A stretch of 64,000 nt of DNA from Anoxybacteroides tepidamans. Its GTDB lineage: Bacteria > Bacillota > Bacilli > Bacillales > Anoxybacillaceae. Shown in pieces: positions 17,007 through 26,059 of the stretch. The position numbers and the translations under genes were made by a program. A model generated the notes under the pieces. It was not told the DNA's origin. It saw only the letters and a list, made by a program, of their open reading frames with translations, and made no database searches. The stretch is taken from positions 92,827 to 156,826 of the forward strand of contig NZ_JACHEP010000003.1 of NCBI RefSeq assembly GCF_014201465.1. Reading direction: 5' to 3'. The first letter of the stretch is position 1. Every line of letters starts with the position of its first letter.

Positions 17007-18380
17007 TTATTCTTCTTCTTTAAATCCTAACATCCATGTTGCGCCAAATGCTGTGATCACAGCAATCGCAAAACCGATTAAATAGTTTATTAAGTTTGCC
17101 ATCCCCATTGGCGCGACAATTGCAATCATCGGAATACCTGTTAGTCCATATGCGTTTGCTACAACGTTTGTAAAGACAACGTATGCACCGCCAACAGCTC
17201 CTCCGATCGCTGCGGCGATAAATGGTTTACGATATTTTAAGTTTATGCCAAAAATGACCGGCTCGGTAATGCCTAAAAATGCTGAAAAGGCTGCTGGCAA
17301 TGCAATCTCTTTTGTTTTTGTACGCTTTGATTTGAAAAAGACGGCTAAGCCCGCACCGCCTTGAGCAATATTTGCCATCGACCAAATCGGTAATAAATAA
17401 TTTTTTCCAATATCAGCTAATAATCCTGCTTCAATGGCGTGAAAGCTATGATGAACACCTGTGATAACGATCATTGAATATAACCCGCCAAAAATAAATC
17501 CAGCAAGTGCACCGCCTGTCTCATACACAAAATTTAATGTAGTCGTAATTCCTTTACCCACGATATTTCCGAGCGGACCAATCGCTAAAATCGCTGTAAA
17601 CCCTGTCAAAATAACCGTCACAAATGGCGTAACAAGTAAATCAATCGAATGAGGAACAACTTTACGCAACGATTTCTCAATCTTGCTCATAACATATATT
17701 GCTAGTAGGATAGGAATAACCGTTCCTTGATAACCAATCATTGCAATATCAAAACCAAGGAAATGTAAATATTCCGGTTTTGCATTTGCTAATCCCCATG
17801 GATTTAATAAATTCGGATGCGTCATAATTCCGCCGATAACCGCGCCTAAAAATGGATTTCCGCCAAACTCTTTTGCCGCACTATAACCAATCAAAATCGG
17901 CAAAATGATAAACGCTGCACTTGAAAACATATCTAATAAAACGATCCACGCACTATCTGGGGCTACCCATTTGAACGCTTTCATCATGCCAAGCAATCCC
18001 ATTAATAACCCGCTTGCAACAATTGCAGGAATAATTGGAACGAAAATATTCGATAATGTTTTAGCCAATCGCGCAATTGGATTCATTTTTTGTTTTATCG
18101 CTTCTTGATGAGTATCCGCACTAACGTTTTGCAAATTAGCTTCTTTTACAAACTGCTCGTATACTTTATTGACAACACCTGTTCCGAAAATAATTTGATA
18201 CTGACCAGAACTTGCAAATGCTCCTTTTACCCCTTCTACGTTTTCAATCCCCTTTTGATCTACTTTTTTCTCATCGTGCAGCACAAGGCGAAGACGGGTT
18301 GCACAATGAACCGCACTGATAATGTTTTCTTTTCCGCCTAACAACGGAATTAGCTGTTTGGCAATTTGCTCGTAACTCAT
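17007..18380 (-). CDS. sacP: PTS sucrose-specific EIIBC
   Basis: Membrane permease that imports and phosphorylates sucrose. 457 residues. The EIIB domain is residues 1-85, with phospho-Cys in SAVHCATRLRL near 26; the EIIC domain starts near 105 with about ten helices and includes GVHHSFHAIEAGLL and GITEPVIFGI. No EIIA domain, so it needs the separate EIIA at 19599-20087. Start ATG 18380 is chosen because the longer frame to 18455 runs through the leader terminator. Preceded by an antiterminator target and terminator. A specificity for another glucoside is possible, but sacA next to it favours sucrose. Confidence 0.9.
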   Translation of the reverse strand: MSYEQIAKQLIPLLGGKENIISAVHCATRLRLVLHDEKKVDQKGIENVEGVKGAFASSGQYQIIFGTGVVNKVYEQFVKEANLQNVSADTHQEAIKQKMNPIARLAKTLSNIFVPIIPAIVASGLLMGLLGMMKAFKWVAPDSAWIVLLDMFSSAAFIILPILIGYSAAKEFGGNPFLGAVIGGIMTHPNLLNPWGLANAKPEYLHFLGFDIAMIGYQGTVIPILLAIYVMSKIEKSLRKVVPHSIDLLVTPFVTVILTGFTAILAIGPLGNIVGKGITTTLNFVYETGGALAGFIFGGLYSMIVITGVHHSFHAIEAGLLADIGKNYLLPIWSMANIAQGGAGLAVFFKSKRTKTKEIALPAAFSAFLGITEPVIFGINLKYRKPFIAAAIGGAVGGAYVVFTNVVANAYGLTGIPMIAIVAPMGMANLINYLIGFAIAVITAFGATWMLGFKEEE

Positions 18381-18421
18381 GATTTTTCCCTCCTGATCCT
18401 TATTTTTATAAAAATATAAAA

Positions 18422-18500
18422 AAGACCTAAAACGTACAAAAGATGAGATAAACATCTTTCATACATTTTAGGTCTTGCCTGCAACGTGCAGTCACAATCC
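18422..18500 (-). promoter_or_regulatory. Ribonucleic antiterminator (RAT) and terminator before sacP
   Basis: On the minus strand GGATTGTGACTGCACG begins a 30-nt RAT (18500-18471) of the LicT/SacT type, with the inner hairpin CTGC-ACGT-TGCAG region and AGGCAAGACC end. It overlaps a terminator whose arms are AAGACCTAAAA (18476-18466) and TTTTAGGTCTT (18432-18422), followed by a T run. A BglG-family protein bound to the RAT would block the terminator. Confidence 0.92.
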
Positions 18501-18567
18501 CGCAATATTTACTATTTGTTTTCATTAATAGCACATTATACATAATAAGTAAACATTATACAAAAAA

Positions 18568-19401
18568 TCAAGATTTTCTTATTAATCGTTGAATATGCAA
18601 TGTAATGTATGCAAGTTCAGCATCAGGAAATTGAATGCCGTATTCCTCTTTTGCGTAGCGGGCCATGCTAATGGCACAAGCAAACTCTTTTTCATATTTC
18701 GTTTGAATGAGCCGCAGCATGTCCTCGTCTATCGTATGAAACAGTTCGCCAGTTTCAATCCGATTGAGCGCAAAGCGCAAATGCGTAAGCAATCGTTGAT
18801 ACGAAATGCTTTCTTCGTCGATGTCAATATGCAATTGTTGTTTGATGAGTTCGATCATGTCACGAATAAGCGTCGTTTGTTGAAGCGTTTTATTCATGCT
18901 CGCGGCATCCATTTTGGCTGTATGGATGTGTAAAGCAATATGTCCAACTTCATCATCTGGAATCTCAACGCCAAGTCGCTCACGAATAAGCTGCTTTGCC
19001 CAAAGGCCAATTTGATACTCTTTTTTGTACAACACTTTAATTTCATTCAACAATTTATTTTGAATTTGGTACCCTTGTTGAATGCGCTCAATCGCAAAGG
19101 AAAGGTGATCCGTTAACGCAATATGAATATGGTTATTCAGGGGAGCGTGCAGTTCCCCTTCGGCATAACTAATAATTTCTTCAGCAACGGCAATATGTTC
19201 TTCAGGAAGCGTACGCAATAGTTCTTGAAACTTTTCGTTCTCCTCTTCCATAACAAAAATTTTTTCAATTTTTGTTCGGGGAATGATGTCATTTTTTCGC
19301 TTTTGAAATGCAATTCCCGGACCCATTACGATTTTTTCCTTACCTTCATCTAATACAACAACCGCATTATTGTTTAAAATTTTATGGATTCGTAACATCA
19401 T
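18568..19401 (-). CDS. sacT: BglG/SacT-family transcription antiterminator
   Basis: RNA-binding antiterminator controlled by PTS phosphorylation. 277 residues: CAT RNA-binding domain 1-55 ([19 protein letters not shown]), PRD1 about 65-170 with His in [14 protein letters not shown] and [14 protein letters not shown]2 about 172-277 with [12 protein letters not shown] and ITLHIQRL. In the last PRD2 motif the first His position is Tyr (LAYITLH). ATG 19401 has GAGGGG seven bases upstream; the longer frame to 19416 has none. It lies between EIIA and sacP, each preceded by the same RAT, so it very likely controls both. Confidence 0.9.
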   Translation of the reverse strand: MMLRIHKILNNNAVVVLDEGKEKIVMGPGIAFQKRKNDIIPRTKIEKIFVMEEENEKFQELLRTLPEEHIAVAEEIISYAEGELHAPLNNHIHIALTDHLSFAIERIQQGYQIQNKLLNEIKVLYKKEYQIGLWAKQLIRERLGVEIPDDEVGHIALHIHTAKMDAASMNKTLQQTTLIRDMIELIKQQLHIDIDEESISYQRLLTHLRFALNRIETGELFHTIDEDMLRLIQTKYEKEFACAISMARYAKEEYGIQFPDAELAYITLHIQRLIRKS

Positions 19402-19598
19402 TTTTCGTCCCCTCAACGAACAAAATTTTCACCACCATTATATCCTTTTCAGCAAACCGGGTAACAGGCTTGTTGATAACCCCTACCATCGGTCTATTTA
19501 TAGCTTTTATCCCCCATTTTAACTGGCCACATAGGCTTATTGCCATGCTATTATGTTTTTATATAAATATAATAAATAATCGACACTCGTGACCACAT

Positions 19599-20087
19599 TT
19601 ATTTTGTCGCGATTGTCATCATAACCGTTTGACCACGCTGAACCGTTTCCACCTCAACTCTCTCTATATGTTCAATCGCATCACTATTTGTAATAATAAT
19701 AGGTGTTATTGTACTTTTCGCCTTCTGTTGGACGAGTGATAAATCAAACGTTATTAAACGATCCCCTACTTTCACACAATCTCCAGCTTGAACATGAACC
19801 TCGAATCCTTCGCCATTCATGCCGACCGTTTCTAGACCAATGTGAATTAAAATTTCCAGTCCTTTTTTTGAGCGTAGGCCAATCGCATGCTTTGTCGGAA
19901 ACACTTGAACGATCTCTCCATCAATCGGCGCAACAACAATTCCTTCTGTCGGCTCAATCGCTACACCATCTCCCATCATTTTTTGTGCAAATACCGGATC
20001 CGGAACACTTTCGAGAGTAACGATATTTCCTGTCAACGGAGCAACGATCGCTTCCTTTTCAGCTTTTTTGCGGAACCATTTAAACAT
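19599..20087 (-). CDS. PTS glucose-type EIIA protein
   Basis: Phosphocarrier that takes phosphate from HPr and passes it to an EIIB. 162 residues of the EIIA-Glc (Crr) fold. The phospho-His is in ILIHIGLETVG near 92, and the second active-site His is in KHAIGL near 77. Sequence begins MFKWFRKKAEKEAIVAPLTG. It is first in the sucrose gene group, with its own RAT/terminator leader and cre-like site; SacP lacks an EIIA domain, so this is its likely donor. The name ptsG-like or crr would both be used. Confidence 0.9.
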   Translation of the reverse strand: MFKWFRKKAEKEAIVAPLTGNIVTLESVPDPVFAQKMMGDGVAIEPTEGIVVAPIDGEIVQVFPTKHAIGLRSKKGLEILIHIGLETVGMNGEGFEVHVQAGDCVKVGDRLITFDLSLVQQKAKSTITPIIITNSDAIEHIERVEVETVQRGQTVMMTIATK

Positions 20088-20122
20088 GATAAAATCCCCT
20101 CACTAGGAAAAATTTTGAAAAA

Positions 20123-20196
20123 AAGACCTAAAACGCATGAAAGAGCTTCTTCTTTCATCCGTTTTAGGTCTTGCCTGCAACGTGCAGTCACAATCC
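20123..20196 (-). promoter_or_regulatory. RAT and terminator before the EIIA gene
   Basis: Positions 20196-20167 (minus) are identical over 30 nt to the RAT before sacP. The overlapping terminator has arms AAGACCTAAAACG (20172-20160) and CGTTTTAGGTCTT (20135-20123), then TTTTTTC. The terminator loop differs from the sacP one, so only the regulator target is conserved. Confidence 0.92.
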
Positions 20197-20220
20197 CACG
20201 TATATCCGCTTTCGATTACT

Positions 20221-20249
20221 AGACTAAAGCAAGCCCTTTCATTTGTCAA
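20221..20249 (-). promoter_or_regulatory. Promoter of EIIA with embedded cre-like site
   Basis: Perfect TTGACA (20244-20249) with TAGTCT (20221-20226) 17 bp away. Between them, 20241-20228 reads TGAAAGGGCTTGCT, 13 of 14 to the cre consensus but with the central CG changed to GG. The RAT starts about 18 nt after the predicted transcript start. The -35 overlaps a possible divergent -35 for adeR. Confidence 0.6.
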
Positions 20250-20309
20250 ACAGATTTTTTTGTATGGTAAAATGGAAGGTAACAACGAAGATGAAACGGA
20301 GTGGATGTG

Positions 20310-21536
20310 ATGAATCCTTTTGCCACTCATTTTGATAGTTTAGAAGAGTTCGCAGATCGGGTAAGTGAAGTATTACAATGTCCGATTACAATCGAAGATG
20401 CCAACCATCGGCTTATCGCTTACAGCACTCATGAACATTATACCGATCCAGCACGTACAGCGACGATTATTAACCGGCGCGTTCCCGAAAAAGTCATCAA
20501 CAGCCTATGGCGAGAAGGAGTCATTCCAAAATTATTGAGCAATCGTGAACCGATTCGCGTAGAAATGATTTCGGAAGTGGGGCTTGGCAATCGCATCGCC
20601 ATTTCCATTTGGAAAAACAAAGAAGTATTAGGGTTTATTTGGGCGATTGAAATGGAGCAAACATGGACAGAGGAACAATTTGAACTGCTGAAGCAAGCTG
20701 CTAAAGCAGCAAAAAATTTGCTTCTTCAGCTGCAAATTCGCAAACATAAAAAAGAAGAACGAATACAGGAATTTTTTTGGAAATTGTTGACGGGGCATTT
20801 TTCATCGCACAATGATATTATCCAACAATGCCACGTATTAAACATTCCCGTCTATCCGTTCTCTTCCGTCGTCATTTTTCATTTTAAACAAGAAATTCAA
20901 CCACAAGTTGAACGACAAATCGACTATTTACTAAAAACAACGCAACAGCTTGCTGTCCCGCTTTATACGATCGACCATCACCGCCTGACTTTGCTTGCCG
21001 CCCCAAAATCAAACGCCAATGCACAGGCAGACATTAAACGGTTTTTGCGTTCGTTTATTGCGCAAATGAACGAACGGTTTCGCATTGAAATAACCGATGG
21101 TGCATTCGGGAGTATATACGAATGCTATACTAAAATTGAAAAAAGCTATAAAGAAGCGCAAACGGTTTTAAACATGAAACGGGCATTTCCCCACGATTTA
21201 GGAAATGTTCAAAGCTATCAAGAGCTTGGCATGTATCAATTTTTTGATTTGCTTCTTGAAAAAAAAAGGGATGGGGATTTTTACAATGAAACGTTAGAAA
21301 AGCTCAAACAATATGATAATCGCCACCATGCTTCTTTAGTCAAAACGATTGAAACGTTTCTCGACCACGACAGCAACGTCAACGAAACGGCGAAAGCGCT
21401 CAATATTCATCCGAACACGCTTGCCTACCGGCTTAAGCGCATCGCCGAAATCGGCGAAATTGACTTGCATGACATGAACCAAAAAGTAAAGTTGTATATC
21501 GATGTGAAACTGGCGAAGTATGAAACATCGCATTAG
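20310..21536 (+). CDS. adeR: PucR/CdaR-type activator AdeR
   Basis: Transcription activator of alanine dehydrogenase. 408 residues: an N-terminal sensor region to about 150 with a GAF-like pattern, a middle GGDEF-related CdaR domain, and a C-terminal helix-turn-helix of PucR type near 345-385 (NVNETAKALNIHPNTLAYRLKR). ATG 20310 follows GGAG at eight bases; GTG 20301 is in frame but too close to it. It lies directly before ald in the same direction, as adeR (yukF) neighbours ald in B. subtilis, where it activates ald in response to alanine. Confidence 0.85.
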   Translation: MNPFATHFDSLEEFADRVSEVLQCPITIEDANHRLIAYSTHEHYTDPARTATIINRRVPEKVINSLWREGVIPKLLSNREPIRVEMISEVGLGNRIAISIWKNKEVLGFIWAIEMEQTWTEEQFELLKQAAKAAKNLLLQLQIRKHKKEERIQEFFWKLLTGHFSSHNDIIQQCHVLNIPVYPFSSVVIFHFKQEIQPQVERQIDYLLKTTQQLAVPLYTIDHHRLTLLAAPKSNANAQADIKRFLRSFIAQMNERFRIEITDGAFGSIYECYTKIEKSYKEAQTVLNMKRAFPHDLGNVQSYQELGMYQFFDLLLEKKRDGDFYNETLEKLKQYDNRHHASLVKTIETFLDHDSNVNETAKALNIHPNTLAYRLKRIAEIGEIDLHDMNQKVKLYIDVKLAKYETSH

Positions 21537-21576
21537 TTTTGTGGATTTCCACAAAATCATGCGATGTCTTTTTTTC
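21525..21576 (+). terminator. Terminator between adeR and ald
   Basis: ACATCGCAT and ATGCGATGT plus an inner TTTTGTGGA/TCCACAAAA form a long two-part stem, followed by CTTTTTTTT. It makes adeR and ald separate transcripts. Confidence 0.85.
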
Positions 21577-21645
21577 TTCTTAACAAATAAAAAGTAGGGC
21601 AAACTGTGTATACTACAGATAAGGATATATGAGGGAGGAACTCAA

Positions 21646-22782
21646 ATGATGATTATCGGTGTACCAAAGGAAATTAAAAATAACGAAAATCGCGTGGCAA
21701 TTACTCCTGCAGGGGTCATGTCATTCGTTCAAGCAGGTCATACAGTCATTATTGAAAAAGACGCAGGAATCGGAAGCGGTTTTACAAATGAAGACTATGC
21801 AAGCGCTGGCGCACAAATCATCGATCATGCACAAGACGTCTGGGAGCAAGCCGATATGGTCATGAAAGTAAAAGAACCGCTCGCAAGCGAATACGGCTAT
21901 TTCCGCCCGGGATTAGTGTTATTCACTTACTTGCATCTTGCGGCAGAGCCAGAACTCGCGCGCGCATTAAAAGAAAAAGACGTCACGGCGATCGCCTATG
22001 AAACGGTGCAAGTCGGCCGCACGCTTCCGCTTCTTACGCCGATGAGCGAAGTCGCAGGCCGCATGGCAGCGCAAATCGGCGCGCAATTTTTAGAAAAACC
22101 AAAAGGCGGAAAAGGCATTCTTCTTGGCGGCGTTCCAGGCGTCAGCCGCGGCAAAGTAACGATCATCGGCGGCGGTGTCGTCGGAACGAACGCTGCAAAA
22201 GTCGCAATCGGTTTAGGCGCAGACGTGACGATTATCGACTTAAGCGCAGACCGCCTTCGCGAATTAGACGATATTTTCGGCAACCAAATTACGACGCTTA
22301 TGTCAAACCAAATGAACATCGCCCAAACGGTCGCGGAATCTGACCTTGTCATCGGCGCTGTTTTAATCCCAGGGGCAAAAGCGCCAAAATTGGTGACAGA
22401 AGAAATGGTGAGAGCGATGAAGCCAGGCTCTGTCATCGTTGACGTCGCGATCGACCAAGGCGGTATCGTTGAAACGAGCGACCATGTCACGACGCACGAC
22501 AACCCGACATACGTCAAACACGGTGTCGTTCATTATGCGGTAGCGAACATGCCGGGTGCGGTGCCACGAACATCGACGATCGCGTTAACAAACGTCACGA
22601 TTCCATACGCATTGCAAATCGCGAACAAAGGCGTTCAGCAAGCGATTATGGACAACCCGGCGTTAAAACTTGGCGTCAATGTCGCAGCCGGCGAAATCAC
22701 ATACGAAGCAGTTGCCCGCGACCTCGGCTACCACTACGTTCCGGTCGAAGAAGCATTCGGGAATCAACTTACAGCTAATTAA
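21646..22782 (+). CDS. ald: Alanine dehydrogenase
   Basis: NAD-dependent deamination of L-alanine to pyruvate and ammonia; soluble hexamer. 378 residues, the normal length is 370-378. It begins [20 protein letters not shown] after a doubled ATG; GGGAGGA precedes both, so the start may be 21646 or 21649. The substrate-site Lys is in MVMKVKEPL near 75, His in FTYLHLAAE near 97, and the NAD-binding motif is [17 protein letters not shown] near 170-185. It is under AdeR control by analogy with B. subtilis and supplies pyruvate during growth on alanine and sporulation. Confidence 0.96.
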   Translation: MMIIGVPKEIKNNENRVAITPAGVMSFVQAGHTVIIEKDAGIGSGFTNEDYASAGAQIIDHAQDVWEQADMVMKVKEPLASEYGYFRPGLVLFTYLHLAAEPELARALKEKDVTAIAYETVQVGRTLPLLTPMSEVAGRMAAQIGAQFLEKPKGGKGILLGGVPGVSRGKVTIIGGGVVGTNAAKVAIGLGADVTIIDLSADRLRELDDIFGNQITTLMSNQMNIAQTVAESDLVIGAVLIPGAKAPKLVTEEMVRAMKPGSVIVDVAIDQGGIVETSDHVTTHDNPTYVKHGVVHYAVANMPGAVPRTSTIALTNVTIPYALQIANKGVQQAIMDNPALKLGVNVAAGEITYEAVARDLGYHYVPVEEAFGNQLTAN

Positions 22783-22790
22783 TGTCAAAA

Positions 22791-22826
22791 ACATCGTTCC
22801 TTAAGCCATAGGAACGGTGTTTTTTA
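22791..22826 (+). terminator. Terminator of ald
   Basis: ACATCGTTCC and GGAACGGTGT (one wobble, one mismatch-free wobble pair) form a 10-bp stem followed by TTTTTTA. Confidence 0.85.
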
Positions 22827-23215
22827 TATACTATTTTACCTTATTAATTAGATCATAACAAAACTTAAAAACAATAATACATAACTTAGAAATAATTTTA
22901 CTAAAAAAATAAATGCTCATTAACTCTTTTTTTTTTGATAAATTTATTTTCACAAAATATATTTATGTTGTTTTTTTACTTTTTAGAATTTATAATATAT
23001 TTCATAAAGAAACTACATATACTAGTTAAAGATACATTTTGGGTGTTTTTCTAAATGTTACAAAAAATTATTTTTATAAAAAGTATTGAATAAATAAAAA
23101 AAGACTGGTAGTATGATAATCGTCTTAGTCAGTGTCACAAACCAAAAGTCGCGCCAGACACTGGATAAATATAAAATTTCATTTATTTTTTTATACAAAA
23201 GGGGGAAGAAAACAG
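22827..23215. other. AT-rich intergenic region upstream of artJ
   Basis: Very AT-rich with no gene. It carries the artJ promoter: TTGAAT (23086-23091), a 17-bp spacer and TAGTAT (23109-23114). The stretch around 23083-23097 (ATTGAATAAATAAA) faintly resembles an ARG box of ArgR/AhrC, which would fit the operon, but the match is too weak to call. The leader is about 95 nt. Confidence 0.5.
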
Positions 23216-24028
23216 ATGAAAAAAGGATTGGTGTTTGCCGTCATCCTTGCGCTGTTTGTCGCTTTAGCAGGATGCGGCGGAAAATCAGCGGAACAAACAT
23301 CTGGAAACGGTGAAGCGAAGAAAAAGGTAATTGTCGGCACCGATGCTGCATTTGCGCCGTTTGAGTATATGGATAAAGGAAAAATTGTCGGTTTTGACGT
23401 CGATTTCTTAGATGCAGTCATGGAAGAAGCCGGGCTTGAATATGAATTGAAAAACATCGGCTGGGATCCGCTATTTGCAGCCTTACAAGAAGGAAAAGAA
23501 ATCGATTTAGCGATTTCCGGTATTACCATTAACGATAAGCGAAAACAAACGTACGATTTCTCTGTTCCTTACTTTGAATCGACTCATATGATTCTTGTAA
23601 AAGAAAACAGCCCAATCAAAAACGCGCTTGATCTAAAAGGAAAAATCGTTGGCGTGCAAAACGGGACAACCGGACAAGCAGCAGTTGAAAAATTGTTTGG
23701 AGCAGAAAACAAAAACATTAAAAAGTTTGAAAACACCGTTGTGGCGATTATGGACCTTTTAAACGGCGGCGTTGACGCGGTTGTAACAGACAACGCAGTC
23801 GCAAACGAATATGTGAAAAACAACCCTGATAAAAAATTAAAAGCGATTGAAGACCCAGCAAACTTTGAATCCGAGTTTTACGGGCTTATGTTCCCGAAAG
23901 GAAGCGACTTAAAGCCGAAAGTCGATGAAGCGATTAAGAAAGTAATCGAAAGCGGCAAATATGCAGAAATCTACAAAAAATGGTTCGGAAATGAACCAAA
24001 AGTCGATAACTTACTCAAACAGCAATAA
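23216..24028 (+). CDS. artJ: Arginine/basic amino acid ABC transporter, binding lipoprotein
   Basis: Extracytoplasmic substrate-binding protein of SBP family 3. 270 residues. Lipoprotein signal MKKGLVFAVILALFVALAGC with lipobox LAGC; the mature part reads VIVGTDAAFAPFEYMDKGK and GFDVDFLDAV, nearly the sequence I recall for Geobacillus stearothermophilus ArtJ, which binds Arg, Lys and His. ATG 23216 has GGGGGAAG upstream; the longer frame to 23132 is rejected because it would bury the signal peptide. First gene of artJMP; an internal terminator after it would keep the binding protein in excess. Confidence 0.92.
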   Translation: MKKGLVFAVILALFVALAGCGGKSAEQTSGNGEAKKKVIVGTDAAFAPFEYMDKGKIVGFDVDFLDAVMEEAGLEYELKNIGWDPLFAALQEGKEIDLAISGITINDKRKQTYDFSVPYFESTHMILVKENSPIKNALDLKGKIVGVQNGTTGQAAVEKLFGAENKNIKKFENTVVAIMDLLNGGVDAVVTDNAVANEYVKNNPDKKLKAIEDPANFESEFYGLMFPKGSDLKPKVDEAIKKVIESGKYAEIYKKWFGNEPKVDNLLKQQ

Positions 24029-24043
24029 CAATATCGGTAAAAA

Positions 24044-24079
24044 TTGCGTAACTATCTGTCGCTAGTTACGCAATTTTTC
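24044..24079 (+). terminator. Internal attenuating terminator between artJ and artM
   Basis: TTGCGTAACTA (24044-24054) and TAGTTACGCAA (24063-24073) form a perfect 11-bp stem, then TTTTTC. No promoter is obvious between it and artM, so partial read-through probably sets the ratio of binding protein to permease. Confidence 0.8.
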
Positions 24080-24170
24080 TGTGAAAATAAACGATCCATG
24101 AGCGTTGTTTTCATGTTTGGGTGGAGAGTAACAATTATTCATGGATGTTTTATTAAGAAAGGTGAGGAGA

Positions 24171-24827
24171 ATGGATTTTCGTTTTGATATTATCCAAGAA
24201 TACGCCCCGTTTTTCCTGCAAGGCTTGCTATTAACCATTGTCGTATCTATCATTTCTATTATTGTCGGCTCGATTCTTGGGCTCGTCATCGGGCTTGGCA
24301 AAATGTCCAAGAAACGGCTCATCCGCCTTCCATTTGAATGGTATGTTAACTTTTTCCGCGGAACGCCTTTATTGGTGCAAATGTTACTCGTCCACTTTGG
24401 TTTGATGCCCCTTTTCTTTTCGCAACCAAGCGCAACGGTTTCGCTTGTCGTATCTTTATCGTTGAACTCCGCTGCTTATGTAGCAGAAATTTTCCGTGCG
24501 GGCATTCAATCGATTGATAAAGGGCAAATGGAAGCGGCTCGTTCACTCGGAATGACGCATGCTCAAGCGATGCGCTACATTATTTTGCCGCAAGCGTTAA
24601 AACGGATGATTCCGCCGTTTGCGAACGAGTTTATCGTCTTAATTAAAGACTCTTCTCTCGGCGTGGTCATTGCTGCTCCTGAATTAATGTATTGGGGAAA
24701 AGCGGCACAAGGGCAATATTACCGTGTATGGGAGCCATATTTAACGGTTTCATTCATTTATTTAATTTTAACCCTTTCCCTCAGTAAACTACTACATTAT
24801 TTGGAAAGGAAGTATTCGAACCAATGA
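24171..24827 (+). CDS. artM: Arginine ABC transporter permease
   Basis: Inner membrane permease of the HisMQ/PAAT type, acting as a homodimer with ArtP. 218 residues with about five helices. The conserved EAA loop is [24 protein letters not shown] near 125-148. ATG 24171 ([15 protein letters not shown]) is chosen; AAGGTGAGGAG is immediately upstream. The frame reaches back to an ATG at 24141 with no ribosome site. The stop overlaps the artP start as ATGA. Confidence 0.92.
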   Translation: MDFRFDIIQEYAPFFLQGLLLTIVVSIISIIVGSILGLVIGLGKMSKKRLIRLPFEWYVNFFRGTPLLVQMLLVHFGLMPLFFSQPSATVSLVVSLSLNSAAYVAEIFRAGIQSIDKGQMEAARSLGMTHAQAMRYIILPQALKRMIPPFANEFIVLIKDSSLGVVIAAPELMYWGKAAQGQYYRVWEPYLTVSFIYLILTLSLSKLLHYLERKYSNQ

Positions 24828-25546
24828 TTAAAGTGACGAATTTAAAAAAATCATTCGGCGATTTGCAAGTGTTAAAAGGGATTGATGCGCATATTAAAGA
24901 ACGCGAAGTGGTCGTTGTGATCGGCCCGTCCGGTTCGGGAAAATCGACGTTTTTACGCTGCTTAAACTTGCTTGAAGATTTCGATGAAGGCGAAATTATT
25001 ATCGACGGGTTTAATTTAAAAGACAAAAATACCGACATTAATAAGGTGCGCGAAGAAGTCGGCATGGTGTTCCAACGATTCAACTTATTCCCGCACATGA
25101 CCGTGCTCGATAACATTACGTTAGCGCCTGTCAAAGTACGCAAGTGGCCGCTTGAAAAAGCGAAAGAAACAGCGATGGAGCTATTGAAAAAAGTCGGTCT
25201 GCAAGACAAGGCAAACGTCTATCCGGATTCATTATCCGGCGGTCAGGCGCAACGTGTCGCCATTGCCCGGGCACTCGCAATGGGACCGAAAGTGATGTTG
25301 TTTGACGAACCGACTTCCGCTTTAGACCCGGAAATGGTCGGGGAAGTATTAGCCGTTATGAAGCAGTTGGCGAACGAAGGAATGACGATGGTTGTTGTCA
25401 CCCACGAAATGGGCTTTGCGCGCGAAGTCGGCGACCGCGTCATTTTCATGGACGGCGGCTACATCGTCGAAGAAGGGACGCCAAGCGACATTTTCGACAA
25501 CCCAAAACACGAACGGACCAAATCGTTTTTATCGAAAGTGTTATAG
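24824..25546 (+). CDS. artP: Arginine ABC transporter ATPase
   Basis: Energises ArtM. 240 residues: Walker [10 protein letters not shown] near 32-40, Q-loop [10 protein letters not shown], signature [15 protein letters not shown] near 135-149, Walker [13 protein letters not shown] near 156-167, switch His in VVTHEMGFA. It matches the Geobacillus ArtP family. Starts inside the end of artM by four bases and ends the operon with a terminator. Confidence 0.94.
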   Translation: MIKVTNLKKSFGDLQVLKGIDAHIKEREVVVVIGPSGSGKSTFLRCLNLLEDFDEGEIIIDGFNLKDKNTDINKVREEVGMVFQRFNLFPHMTVLDNITLAPVKVRKWPLEKAKETAMELLKKVGLQDKANVYPDSLSGGQAQRVAIARALAMGPKVMLFDEPTSALDPEMVGEVLAVMKQLANEGMTMVVVTHEMGFAREVGDRVIFMDGGYIVEEGTPSDIFDNPKHERTKSFLSKVL

Positions 25547-25556
25547 AAATTTTTTC

Positions 25557-25590
25557 ATCCACCTTATTTCGTAAAAGGTGGATATTTTTT
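25557..25590 (+). terminator. Terminator of artJMP
   Basis: ATCCACCTT (25557-25565) and AAGGTGGAT (25575-25583) form a 9-bp stem followed by ATTTTTTAT. Confidence 0.85.
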
Positions 25591-25641
25591 ATAGTTGTTG
25601 TTAATTTTCAGCTTACAGGAAGTGAAGTTTGCTTCATCCGA

Positions 25642-25818
25642 TCATTTTTTTCCTTTTCGTTTATTCTGCCAAACATCAAATAAGACAGAAAACAATTCAA
25701 AAACAACAGAAAAAATGAAAGCCGTCACAATGTTACTTTTCCACTCATGATTAAACAAGGAAATAATCAAGTAGTATATAAAAAATGTCCCTATAAAACT
25801 GAAAACATGTTTTTTCAT
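25642..25818 (-). CDS. 58-residue membrane protein of unknown function
   Basis: An unreported small frame: ATG 25818, stop 25644-25642, with AAAGGAG 11 bases before the start. The product has two hydrophobic stretches, FSFIGTFFIYYLIISLF near 6-22 and IVTAFIFSVVFELFSVLF near 30-47, a short NHEWKS turn between them, and a basic tail NKRKGKK. This is the shape of a two-helix membrane protein with a cytosolic tail. I do not recognise the family. It is convergent with artP. Confidence 0.55.
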   Translation of the reverse strand: MKKHVFSFIGTFFIYYLIISLFNHEWKSNIVTAFIFSVVFELFSVLFDVWQNKRKGKK

Positions 25819-25860
25819 AATCGTTTTTTCTCCTTTCTTTCATCACCATTGGCGAGGAGA

Positions 25861-25890
25861 CCCCCACTTCAAGCGTTAGCTAAGTGGGGG
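25861..25890. repeat. Hairpin resembling an IS200/IS605 right end
   Basis: CCCCCACTT (25861-25869) and AAGTGGGGG (25882-25890) form a perfect 9-bp stem with an inner AGC/GCT pairing around GTTA and a two-base bulge. No T run follows on either strand, so it is not a terminator. GC-rich hairpins of this shape end IS200/IS605 elements in Bacillaceae; no tnpA or tnpB is nearby, so it would be a leftover. The rest of 25891-26020 shows nothing. Confidence 0.4.
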
Positions 25891-26024
25891 GAGTTGACTT
25901 GGGCGACTATGTTTTTACTGTCACCATCAATGCCTCCCCTATTAATAAATTCGCAACCTTTCATATTTTTCCTTTTGAATTCCAAAAATTATATCCCATT
26001 ATTATTCCTCTCCATAAAATAAAT

Positions 26025-26053
26025 AGCTGACCTTCCTAAAAGGAAAGCCAGCT
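26025..26053 (-). terminator. Terminator of qoxABCD
   Basis: On the minus strand AGCTGGCTTTCC and GGAAGGTCAGCT pair over 12 bp (two wobbles) around TTTTA, followed by ATTTATTTTAT. Confidence 0.8.
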
Positions 26054-26059
26054 ACACTG

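Noticed and set aside
21996-22517. 173-codon minus-strand ORF opposite ald
   Set aside because: Antisense to alanine dehydrogenase with biased Thr/Ser/Pro composition; no family features.
25861-25890. Hairpin read as a terminator
   Set aside because: No T tract follows on either strand.
25747-26022. 91-codon plus-strand ORF between artP and qoxD
   Set aside because: Overlaps the 58-residue minus-strand gene and the hairpin; no ribosome site and no recognisable domain.
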